From assembly GCA_003482405.1 (NCBI GenBank), contig DMZB01000067.1, positions 2,527 to 9,117 of the forward strand: a stretch of DNA of 6,591 bases. The letters run 5' to 3'. The stretch is from Lactobacillus sp. Lineage in GTDB: Bacteria > Bacillota > Bacilli > Lactobacillales > Lactobacillaceae. Numbering within the stretch: position 1 is the stretch's first letter; each line of letters opens with the position of its first letter. Under the pieces are notes generated by a model. That model worked only from the letters and a program-made list of their open reading frames with translations, made no database searches and was not told where the DNA came from. Position numbers and translations under genes: made by a program. Below are positions 1-5,887 of the stretch, piece after piece.

Positions 1-1
1 C

Positions 2-988
2 GGGCCGACGCTATCTGGGTGGTTATTACTTAACTATTCGTGGCGCGCTTTGTTCATGGTCATTTTACCCTTTCCAGTGATCGTCTTTACGTTAGCGCTG
101 TTCACCATGCGAAAGATCTTTCCGACGCGTAAAACAAGTGCCGACTGGTTATCAGTTGCCCTATCCACCATTGGCTTTGGTAGTATGCTCTACGCGTTCA
201 GTAGCGTTGGTGCCAGTTCATGGACCGCGCCTAAAGTTTACATCACCTTAATTGTTGGGGTGATCTTCGTTGGCCTCTTCATTTGGCGGTCACTTACCAT
301 CGAAAATCCGCTACTGCAACTGCGCGTTTTCACTTCACCAATTTACACACTATCAGTCATTGAAGTCGCCGTCGTTAACATGGCCATGATGGGCGCTGAA
401 ATGGTCGTTCCTTTATATATTCAAACTGTCCGCGGCGAATCCGCCTTTCATTCCGGACTGATTCTGCTTCCTGGGGCGCTAATGATGGGGATTATGAGTC
501 CCATCACCGGCCGTATTTTTGACCGCATCGGTGCCCGTCGTTTAGCAATCACCGGTATGTTCTTGCTTACTATCGGGACTGCGTTTTTTGTCACTTTGAC
601 TGAAACGACGCCAATTATTTTCATCACAATTATGTACACGATTCGAATGTTTGGGATCTCCATGGTCATGATGCCGACAACGACGACCGGGATGAACGCT
701 CTTCCACTGAACCTGATGAGTCACGGGACTTCCGTCAACAACACCGGTCGGCAAGTCTTTTCATCCATGGGAACCGCAATCCTAATTTCTGTTTTAACAA
801 ACGTTACCAACTCACACATGCCGGGTAAATCATTGCTCAAGGCCGCCCCGTTAGCCTACCGAGACCATGCGTTGAGCGCCACTTTGTCTGGTTACCACGC
901 AGCCTTTCTCACCGCTACGTTGTTCGCGCTAATCGGTCTAGCACTCGCCTTTCGCATTAAACCTGGCAATTTAAGGAGGCGCGGCTAA
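2..988 (+). CDS. DHA2 (EmrB/QacA-like) MFS multidrug exporter, 5' truncated by window edge
   Basis: This is the C-terminal part (about 328 residues) of a 14-helix major facilitator that probably exports drugs by proton antiport across the cytoplasmic membrane. The reading frame is open to the left edge; the TTG at 50 is not a real start, because the residues before it read GPTLSGWLLLNYSWR, the antiporter motif C of helix 5 in DHA2 proteins. Roughly 140-150 residues should therefore lie outside the window. Further family marks are ENPLLQLRVF after the central helices, SGLILLPGALMMG, and the second-half motif A-like loop GRIFDRIGARR (about 509-541), followed by several hydrophobic helices and a short basic tail (KPGNLRRRG). 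The TAA stop overlaps the ATG of the next gene by one base, so the two are probably one operon. The family call is firm; the substrate cannot be read from sequence. Confidence 0.93.
   Translation, partial: GPTLSGWLLLNYSWRALFMVILPFPVIVFTLALFTMRKIFPTRKTSADWLSVALSTIGFGSMLYAFSSVGASSWTAPKVYITLIVGVIFVGLFIWRSLTIENPLLQLRVFTSPIYTLSVIEVAVVNMAMMGAEMVVPLYIQTVRGESAFHSGLILLPGALMMGIMSPITGRIFDRIGARRLAITGMFLLTIGTAFFVTLTETTPIIFITIMYTIRMFGISMVMMPTTTTGMNALPLNLMSHGTSVNNTGRQVFSSMGTAILISVLTNVTNSHMPGKSLLKAAPLAYRDHALSATLSGYHAAFLTATLFALIGLALAFRIKPGNLRRRG
973..979 (+). promoter_or_regulatory. Shine-Dalgarno site of the DUF4811-like gene
   Basis: AAGGAGG lies inside the last codons of the exporter, eight bases before the ATG at 988. 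It fixes the start of the downstream gene and would let it be translated from the same mRNA as the pump. Confidence 0.8.
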
Positions 989-1680
989 TGGTCATCTTAC
1001 TTTTGATTGTCTCAACAATCGGGCTCTTCCTGGCGGCCGTGCTGATGAATGGTCGTTTGCGACACTGGTTGATTGGTCTATTTCTCGTCATGTTTGTGGG
1101 TATGATTGGCTTGCTGATTGCTAATGATAATTATCATTACGGCATGGTTAAAGCACACAGGACAAACACCGTGACATTAGTGACCAGTGCGCCTGTCAAG
1201 ACTGCCCGAGCATTAAACGTTTTACTCTATCAGCCACTGGGTAACGGGTCTGAAAAGGTCTATCTCTATCGTACAAACACTTCACAAACGAAACCTCAGG
1301 CTGTACCAACCAAAAACGCTGGTACGACGTTAACTCAAAATGCACGGGTTAAAAATGCAACGCTCACTGTCAAAACAACGCGTTGGCAATTTCGTAATAG
1401 CTGGCAACACGTATTATTTGCCTTCGCAGGTGAACAAAACACAGTTGCTCACCGCCATTACCAATTCCGTTTGCCACAAAGTTGGTTAGCGCTGAGCACC
1501 ACCCAGGCCAAGCGTCTGGCAAACATCATGAAATCACCTGCACGACAACGCGCAATCAAGGCGAACGTCGCCAAGCAGATGATGCAAGCCTTAAAGACGC
1601 GTCCGAACTTGTCAGCTACCAAAAAAGCACAGCTTGAGCAAGCTGCCACGCTTAAGGCCATTCAAGCACAATTGAAATAA
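988..1680 (+). CDS. DUF4811-like membrane protein, partner of the MFS exporter
   Basis: A 230-residue protein of unknown function. Two hydrophobic helices lie near residues 2-20 and 27-45, with a short basic loop (NGRLRHW) between them, followed by NDNYHYGMVKAH, a beta-rich region to about residue 165, and a Lys/Arg/Gln/Ala-rich helical tail (about 171-230). I recognise it as DUF4811-like from this two-helix plus NDNYHYG layout and from its position just after a DHA2 exporter, which is common in lactobacilli. The ATG is supported by AAGGAGG at 973-979, eight bases upstream, and by the one-base TAATG overlap with the exporter stop. This suggests translational coupling and a role as an accessory or stability factor of the pump, which is inference. 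The terminator at 1691-1736 follows eleven bases after the stop. Confidence 0.82.
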   Translation: MVILLLIVSTIGLFLAAVLMNGRLRHWLIGLFLVMFVGMIGLLIANDNYHYGMVKAHRTNTVTLVTSAPVKTARALNVLLYQPLGNGSEKVYLYRTNTSQTKPQAVPTKNAGTTLTQNARVKNATLTVKTTRWQFRNSWQHVLFAFAGEQNTVAHRHYQFRLPQSWLALSTTQAKRLANIMKSPARQRAIKANVAKQMMQALKTRPNLSATKKAQLEQAATLKAIQAQLK

Positions 1681-1690
1681 CTTCAACTAG

Positions 1691-1736
1691 AAATCCTCAT
1701 CGTTTAGGTCATAATTTGCCTAAGCGATGAGGATTT
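1691..1736. terminator. Probably bidirectional intrinsic terminator between convergent genes
   Basis: An 18-base-pair stem (1691-1708 with 1719-1736, one G:T wobble) closes a ten-base loop. The arms start with AAATCC and end with GGATTT, so each strand has an A-run before and a short T-run after the stem; on the + strand this continues as TTTTAGTTTA. It lies 11 bases after the DUF4811-like stop and 41 bases after the VOC stop on the other strand, so it can end both transcripts. Confidence 0.88.
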
Positions 1737-1776
1737 TAGTTTACATGAAACTGTTTAAAAATTGTGCAACCGTGAT

Positions 1777-2160
1777 TTATTGTAATGCAGATAATTCGAC
1801 AAGATTGCCGTCTGGATCACGCAGGTAAAATGAAGTCATGGTCCCTTGCGCACCGTGCCGAATAACCGGTCCAGTCTCCACGTTAAGGTGTCGCTGGCTG
1901 ACCCAGGTGGCTAATTGAGCAGGTGTTTTATCCGTCATTAAGCAAAAGTCACCACTGCCAAATGTTGGTGTCCCAGCGACCGGTAAATGCGGCTGATCCA
2001 ATAATTGCAGATTGATTTTTTGATGTGCTGAGAGACGAATTGCAGTACGTCCATCTTCAAATTGCTCGACATTAAGGCCAAGTTGATCCTGATAAAAGCC
2101 AACCGTCCGCTCAATATTAGCAACCGTTAACACAAAATGGTCAATTTCAAACGCACTCAC
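1777..2160 (-). CDS. VOC superfamily protein (glyoxalase/bleomycin-resistance fold)
   Basis: A 127-residue single-domain protein of the usual size for one VOC unit with two beta-alpha-beta-beta-beta modules. The first module opens with DHFVLTVANIERTVGFYQDQLG (H8 at the usual first metal position), and the second ends with FYLRDPDGNLVELS (E122 at the usual final metal position). The third expected ligand is not obvious: where many family members have a His at the start of the second module, this one reads GSGDFCLMTD (D71/F72). It groups by eye with the small VOC proteins ending in SxYxRDPDGNLIE, whose substrates are mostly unknown. The GTG start at 2160 shares four bases (GTGA) with the ppx stop, so it is probably translated by coupling; no strong own Shine-Dalgarno is seen. 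Glyoxalase, thiol transferase or dioxygenase activity cannot be chosen from sequence. Confidence 0.85.
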   Translation of the reverse strand: MSAFEIDHFVLTVANIERTVGFYQDQLGLNVEQFEDGRTAIRLSAHQKINLQLLDQPHLPVAGTPTFGSGDFCLMTDKTPAQLATWVSQRHLNVETGPVIRHGAQGTMTSFYLRDPDGNLVELSALQ

Positions 2161-3173
2161 TTTTTATCAGACTTCTTCCCGTTACCGGCGTTCTTCTTGG
2201 TCGTCGAAATATTTTCCTTGTGGTCACCGATCTTTCCCTGCGCGCGCAACTGATCAAGATGCTTGTATAAAATACCTTCACGGACACCGTTTTCTGAAAA
2301 AATCACGCGGCCAGCATCCAAAAATCGCATAATCGTCACGATCGGCGTAATTCCTGCAGCGATAATGTCGGCTCTATCCTTTGATAATCCAGGAATAGCT
2401 TTTCGGTCGGCTAAATTGCGCTCGATAATATTGGCATAAACATTATCGACCTCAGATACACTCATTCGAAAACCATGGACGTCTTCATAATCACTGACAT
2501 TTTTTTCTTTGCGGCGAATCTTTGCCAACGTTCTGTTTGAGCCACCCAGAGCCACCAACGGTAAGTTTTGCCCGCGTTGTAACCACCACAAGCCATTAAA
2601 TAGACGCTGTACGCCAGTCGATAGCCGGAACAAATCCACTGCGGCAAGTTGGTCGACGCCATGCTTTAAAAAGGTTTCTGACAAATTAACTGATCCGAAT
2701 GGTAAACTGACCAAATTTTGCTCACGTCCGTTTTGAACCAGTACCAACTCACAAGAGGCACCACCGGTATCCATGATCACGCAATTCGTGACCGGTAGCG
2801 TGTTGATGACCCCTAAATAATCATAATGGGCCTCTTCTGTGCCAGAAATCACTTCGATATTGAGTCCATGAACTTCTGTTTTGACACGTTCCAAAAATGC
2901 CTGCTGATTAGCTGCACTCCGCACTGCAGCAGTCGCTACCGCCTTCAAGGTCAGATGGGGTAGTTTGGAGTATTCTTCATAAAATTCCTTTAATGCCGCA
3001 ATGGTTCGATCCATTGGTTCCTGTTGTAACGCACCGGAATTCTTCATTCCTTCCGACAAACGGACAAACTGTTTGTTCATCTGACTGCGTTTAAAACCAC
3101 CATCGTCATCAATCTCTGTCACTGTCATTCGGCATGAGTTAGAGCCTAAATCAATGACCGCAAAATTTTCCAC
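2157..3173 (-). CDS. ppx: Ppx/GppA-family exopolyphosphatase (short form)
   Basis: A 338-residue ASKHA-fold phosphatase expected to remove terminal phosphates from polyphosphate, and possibly from pppGpp. Counting from the GTG at 3173: the phosphate-1 loop AVIDLGSNSCRM is at 5-16, the catalytic Glu region SGTEEAHYDYLG at 110-121 (E113/E114), the phosphate-2 loop MDTGGASCEL at 134-143, LGGSNRT at 209-215, DRADIIAAG at 266-274, and GVREGIL at 296-302. It lacks the C-terminal HD-like domain of the roughly 510-residue E. coli enzyme, as many Gram-positive Ppx do. A Lys-rich tail (about 314-338) follows the core. The frame could extend to an ATG at 3260, but the extra 29 residues are very basic, unlike family N-termini, and lack a ribosome site, whereas the GTG has AAGGAGG six bases upstream. 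It lies downstream of ppk and is coupled to the VOC gene. Confidence 0.92.
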   Translation of the reverse strand: MENFAVIDLGSNSCRMTVTEIDDDGGFKRSQMNKQFVRLSEGMKNSGALQQEPMDRTIAALKEFYEEYSKLPHLTLKAVATAAVRSAANQQAFLERVKTEVHGLNIEVISGTEEAHYDYLGVINTLPVTNCVIMDTGGASCELVLVQNGREQNLVSLPFGSVNLSETFLKHGVDQLAAVDLFRLSTGVQRLFNGLWWLQRGQNLPLVALGGSNRTLAKIRRKEKNVSDYEDVHGFRMSVSEVDNVYANIIERNLADRKAIPGLSKDRADIIAAGITPIVTIMRFLDAGRVIFSENGVREGILYKHLDQLRAQGKIGDHKENISTTKKNAGNGKKSDKK

Positions 3174-3179
3174 TGGGAA

Positions 3180-3186
3180 CCTCCTT
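3180..3186 (-). promoter_or_regulatory. Shine-Dalgarno site that sets the ppx start
   Basis: On the minus strand AAGGAGG is followed by TTCCCA and then GTGGAAAAT, a near-ideal spacing of six bases. This supports the GTG at 3173 as the ppx start rather than the more distal ATG at 3260 or the ATG at 3218. A six-base-pair GC-rich stem at 3193-3210 lies just upstream. Confidence 0.85.
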
Positions 3187-3224
3187 CTTATTGCTCGGCC
3201 CTTCCCGAGCTTCGGCATCACTCT
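3184..3224 (-). repeat. Imperfect direct repeat, copy B (ppx-proximal)
   Basis: On the minus strand this 41-base block begins AGAGTGATGCC and ends CGAGCAATAAGAAG, both identical to copy A at 3308-3349. The middle differs and here forms a stem GCTCGG/CCGAGC (3205-3210 with 3193-3198) with a six-base loop. Its 3' end runs into the ppx Shine-Dalgarno site. Confidence 0.75.
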
Positions 3225-3276
3225 TCTTAAACGTGCACCCAACTTCTGAAGCCTGTGCATAAGCTGTAAGTCGTGG

Positions 3277-3297
3277 CATTCGCAAGCCCACCGAATG
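3277..3297. repeat. Small inverted repeat in the ppk-ppx gap
   Basis: CATTCG at 3277-3282 and CGAATG at 3292-3297 form a perfect six-base inverted repeat around nine bases. It lies between the two copies of the direct repeat. There is no T-run, so it is not an intrinsic terminator; it may be chance or a processing or structure element. Confidence 0.35.
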
Positions 3298-3307
3298 TCT
3301 CGCCTTA

Positions 3308-3349
3308 CTTCTTATTGCTCGCCTTCAACCCGAAGTTGGGCATCACTCT
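3308..3349 (-). repeat. Imperfect direct repeat, copy A (overlaps the end of ppk)
   Basis: On the minus strand this 42-base block begins within the ppk TAG stop. It shares 11 identical bases at the start and 14 at the end with copy B, about 80% identity overall with one single-base gap; the copies are offset by 125 bases. The middle can form a weak CAAC/GTTG stem. Here the sequence after AATAAGAAG is TAAGG instead of the GAGG that makes copy B a ribosome site. Confidence 0.72.
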
Positions 3350-5516
3350 ACTCATGATCCACGTCGGTGTCATCATCGGTGTCGAAGTCGCCTGCTAGTG
3401 GGCGCATCAATGGTTCAAATGGCGTTTGTGGCTTCTCGTCAGATGATTTCACGTCTGCTCGAGCACTTTGTTCTGCCTGTTCGATCAAACTGGCCTGAAC
3501 ATCAAGTGGTGCCAACCCACGGCGATCAACCTTTTGCCACGTACCGTCTGCGTGTAAGACACGTGTTTTCACAGTGTCCCGCCACATCTGGTCATAGATC
3601 TTGGTGACCTTTTCCTTGACGTCATCCTGCAAAACTGGGAAAAGTAGTTCGACCCGACGACTAATGTTTCGTGTCATCAAGTCAGCAGAAGATAAGTAGA
3701 TTCGCTGTTCACCATTGGCATAAAAGTCGTAAATACGGCTATGTTCAAGCAAACGGCCAACGATTGAATGCACCGTAATGTTGTCGCTGACGTCCTTAAT
3801 ACCGGTTCGCAAACAACAAATACCCCGCACGATAATATCAATTTCAACCCCCGCGTGCGACGCGCGATACAGATGCGCGATAATTTCCTGATCGGACAGC
3901 GAATTCATTTTCATCTGAACGTGGGCAGTGCCGCCGTCCTTTACCACTTGAATGGCCGCGTCCAGTTTTTCATCGATAAAGTCGCGAATGCCCTCTGGTG
4001 AGATGTGCAGTTCGTGGAAAAACGGCGGCCGTGAATAGCCGGACAACATGTTAAAGATGTTAGTGGCATCGATTCCCATGTCGTTGTTAGCTGTGAACAA
4101 CCCCATGTCCGTGTAGAAGTGAGCCGTCGCATCGTTATAGTTCCCGGTTCCCATGTGCATGTACCGGCGAATGCCGTTTTCTTCTCGGCGAACGACCAGC
4201 GACAACTTGCAGTGAGTTTTCAGGCCAATCAGGCCATAAATAACGTGACAGCCCATCGTTTCCAATTTTTTAGCCCAATGCACATTATTTTGTTCATCAA
4301 ACCGCGCTTTAACTTCTACCAAAACGGTAACCTGTTTCCCATTTTGCGCCGCCTGTCCCAAATAACGAATAATTGGTGAATCACCAGATACCCGGTACAG
4401 GGTCATTTTAATGGCCAACGTGTCGGGATCACTTGACGCTTGGCGAATAAATTCAACAACGGGGTCAAATTTATCGTAGGGGTGCTGCATCAGCCAATCA
4501 TGTTGACTGATGGCATCAAAAATGTTGCTCTGAGCGGACAGTGCCTTAGGCTGGTAGGCCTTATACTTTGGGTATTTCAGGTCATCATGCCCGTTTGTTT
4601 CCTTAACCACATGCTTCAAGAAGGTCAGGTCGAGCGGCCCTTGGACCTCGTAGATGGCAAACGGTTCAACGTTGAGTTCCGTGGTCAATCGTTTCAATAA
4701 TTTCTTACTGATACTGCTCTCAACTTCCAATCGGATCACGTCCCCGTGCTCCCGCAGTTTCAACTGCTGCTGGACCTCTTTCAGCAGGTCGGACGTATCC
4801 TCTTCAGCGACATCCAAGTCCATGTCCCTAATCACCCGAAAAGCGCTGCTGGATTTAATTTTGTAGTTCACAAACAGCTGACTCACAAATTCTTTGACCA
4901 CGTCTTCGATTAAAATGAAGGCATTATCGTCATCGGGCAGTCGCAACACCCGCGGAAAAACATCCGGGATCTGCAGTGTGGCGTACAACGGTTCATCGTT
5001 GCCGCCCTTCTTTAGCTGAATTGCCAAATTCAGGGTGTCATTTGCGATAAACGGAAACGGTCGTGAGCTGTCATCTGCCATGGGCGTCAGAACCGGATAA
5101 AGGTCGTCATGAAAATAGTTCTTAATGTACTGATATTGTTTGTCCGTTAACTGTTTGACCGTTTTCAGATGGATACCTAATCGTTCACAATCCGGCAACA
5201 GATTGTCCAACGTCTGGTACTGCTTGGTCAGCTGCACGTGAGCCTTTTGGTTAACCGCTTTTAACTGTTCCTCAGCCGTCATGCCTGACGCCTCTGGTTC
5301 CGGGTAGTTGACCGCCGCCAGTTTAGCCAGTGACGCCACCCGTACCATGAAGAACTCGTCAAGGTTACTCTGGGTAATACTTAAAAAAGATAACCGTTCC
5401 AAAAACGGGCTGGCCTCGTCACGGGCCTCTTCCAAGACCCGGTCGTTAAAGTCCAACCAGCTGAGTTCCCGGTTCGTGTAGTAATCAAAGTTGTTATAGT
5501 CGATTTTCTCGCTCAT
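3348..5516 (-). CDS. ppk: Polyphosphate kinase 1
   Basis: A 722-residue enzyme, of full family length, that reversibly transfers the gamma-phosphate of ATP onto polyphosphate. The N-domain opens with NRELSWLDFNDRVLEEA (15-31), followed by ITQSNLDEFFMVRVA (47-61). The two phospholipase-D-like C-domains hold the key residues: R375 in IKMTLYRVSGDS and R405 in VEVKARFDEQNN (Mg/phosphate contacts in the E. coli enzyme), H435 in GLKTHCKLSLV (the phosphorylated histidine) and H592 in LLEHSRIYDFYANG. The numbering matches E. coli exactly, so the core has no net gain or loss up to there. MGTGNYNDATAHFYTD follows at 455-470. The C-terminus carries an acidic tail (709-722, seven Asp and one Glu). The ATG has AAAGGAG at 5526-5532, nine bases upstream. 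It is the first gene of a likely ppk-ppx-VOC operon. Confidence 0.97.
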   Translation of the reverse strand: MSEKIDYNNFDYYTNRELSWLDFNDRVLEEARDEASPFLERLSFLSITQSNLDEFFMVRVASLAKLAAVNYPEPEASGMTAEEQLKAVNQKAHVQLTKQYQTLDNLLPDCERLGIHLKTVKQLTDKQYQYIKNYFHDDLYPVLTPMADDSSRPFPFIANDTLNLAIQLKKGGNDEPLYATLQIPDVFPRVLRLPDDDNAFILIEDVVKEFVSQLFVNYKIKSSSAFRVIRDMDLDVAEEDTSDLLKEVQQQLKLREHGDVIRLEVESSISKKLLKRLTTELNVEPFAIYEVQGPLDLTFLKHVVKETNGHDDLKYPKYKAYQPKALSAQSNIFDAISQHDWLMQHPYDKFDPVVEFIRQASSDPDTLAIKMTLYRVSGDSPIIRYLGQAAQNGKQVTVLVEVKARFDEQNNVHWAKKLETMGCHVIYGLIGLKTHCKLSLVVRREENGIRRYMHMGTGNYNDATAHFYTDMGLFTANNDMGIDATNIFNMLSGYSRPPFFHELHISPEGIRDFIDEKLDAAIQVVKDGGTAHVQMKMNSLSDQEIIAHLYRASHAGVEIDIIVRGICCLRTGIKDVSDNITVHSIVGRLLEHSRIYDFYANGEQRIYLSSADLMTRNISRRVELLFPVLQDDVKEKVTKIYDQMWRDTVKTRVLHADGTWQKVDRRGLAPLDVQASLIEQAEQSARADVKSSDEKPQTPFEPLMRPLAGDFDTDDDTDVDHE

Positions 5517-5571
5517 GTCGAAACACTCCTTTATCTGTCAGTGTTTTGCGCCCCAAATGCCACCCTGAATA

Positions 5572-5601
5572 TCACCTGTCAGACGGTGACTTATACTCAC
5601 C
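5572..5601 (-). promoter_or_regulatory. Three alternating GGTGA/TCACC blocks in the ppk upstream region
   Basis: On the minus strand the order is GGTGA (5601-5597), TCACC (5589-5585), GGTGA (5576-5572), separated by seven and eight bases. The middle block can pair with either neighbour. This could be an operator with two half-site pairs or a weak switchable hairpin in the ppk leader. The arms are only five bases, so chance is possible. Confidence 0.3.
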
Positions 5602-5604
5602 TCT

Positions 5605-5611
5605 TATAATA
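5605..5611. promoter_or_regulatory. Candidate -10 elements (TATAAT on +, TATTAT on -)
   Basis: The + strand has a perfect TATAAT at 5605-5610 and the minus strand a TATTAT at 5611-5606. The minus element lies about 90 bases before the ppk ATG and could serve ppk; the + element could serve a transcript into the structured region at 5665-5770. Neither has a convincing -35 box at 16-18 bases, so the direction is undecided, and if ppk starts here an activator may be needed. Confidence 0.35.
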
Positions 5612-5664
5612 CCGCGGAACGCCATTGTTTTTCCCGTATTCTGTACTGGAAATTTTTCTGGTGT

Positions 5665-5730
5665 CTTTCGATAGCGATGAAAGTCATAGAAGACGTTCGT
5701 TTCGACCCGAACGCCAGCGAGTGAGGCGCT
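5665..5730 (+). other. Run of small hairpins in the divergent gap
   Basis: Three perfect short inverted repeats follow one another: CTTTC/GAAAG (5665-5669 with 5679-5683), CGTTCG/CGAACG (5694-5699 with 5708-5713) and AGCG/CGCT (5716-5719 with 5727-5730). The stretch is more GC-rich than the DNA on its right and codes for nothing I can see. It may be a structured RNA leader or small RNA that ends at the hairpin at 5745-5765. I do not recognise any known riboswitch class. Confidence 0.35.
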
Positions 5731-5744
5731 TTAAAAATCACAGG

Positions 5745-5771
5745 CGAGGCAACGTTTTTGCCTTGTATTTT
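5745..5771 (+). terminator. Terminator-like hairpin upstream of the ATPase gene
   Basis: CGAGGCAA at 5745-5752 pairs with TTGCCTTG at 5758-5765 (eight pairs, one G:T) around a five-base loop, followed by TATTTTG. On the + strand this fits a modest intrinsic terminator or attenuator. On the minus strand it has no T-run. No gene on the + strand ends nearby, so it would act on a small RNA or a leader transcript. Confidence 0.4.
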
Positions 5772-5786
5772 GAGCTTATGTATATT
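5758..5786 (+). promoter_or_regulatory. Candidate upstream promoter for the P-type ATPase gene
   Basis: TTGCCT (5758-5763, four of six to TTGACA) and TATATT (5781-5786, five of six to TATAAT) are separated by 17 bases. The -10 lies inside an inverted repeat CTTAT/ATAAG (5775-5779 with 5787-5791), which could be an operator. The -35 coincides with the right arm of the hairpin at 5745-5765, so this may be a promoter, a terminator, or both. Confidence 0.35.
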
Positions 5787-5824
5787 ATAAGATTATTAAA
5801 TTAGAAAAACCGAATTCTTTCCGA

Positions 5825-5853
5825 TTCTCAAGACGGGCAAACTTCGATATAAT
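5825..5853 (+). promoter_or_regulatory. Main candidate promoter of the P-type ATPase gene
   Basis: TTCTCA (5825-5830, four of six to TTGACA) and a perfect TATAAT (5848-5853) have 17-base spacing. Transcription would begin near 5860, giving a leader of about 100 bases before the ATG. A perfect inverted repeat, TTCTCAA (5825-5831) and TTGAGAA (5867-5873), brackets the promoter core. Confidence 0.6.
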
Positions 5854-5887
5854 AAAGGAACGACTATTGAGAAAGAAGGGATGCACC

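Noticed and set aside
50..988. TTG at 50 as the start of the exporter gene.
   Set aside because: The frame stays open to the left edge and encodes the family's conserved motif C, so the gene begins outside the window.
3255..3289. TTGCGA and TTATGC, 17 bases apart on the minus strand, as a separate ppx promoter.
   Set aside because: The -10 match is very poor; ppx is more simply transcribed from upstream of ppk.
3941..4866. Frames of 60-90 codons on both strands inside ppk.
   Set aside because: They overlap the strongly conserved ppk reading frame, lack ribosome sites, and show no protein-like pattern.
5605..5620. TATAATACCGCGG resembles the T-box antiterminator core (UGGNACCGCG).
   Set aside because: The preceding GGGTGG, the specifier-loop elements and the paired terminator are absent, and the downstream gene is an ion pump; it is a chance match.
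5745..5763. AGGCAA/TTGCCT inverted repeat as an MntR-type manganese operator.
   Set aside because: The known boxes have TTTGCC on the left and GGCAAA on the right; here the half-sites are in the opposite order.
5716..5770. GTGAGGCGCT looks like part of the Mg-sensing M-box core (GGUGAGGCUCC).
   Set aside because: Only the short match is present; the CGCUGCUGCC part and the typical overall layout are missing. The yybP-ykoY GGGGAGUAG core is missing as well.
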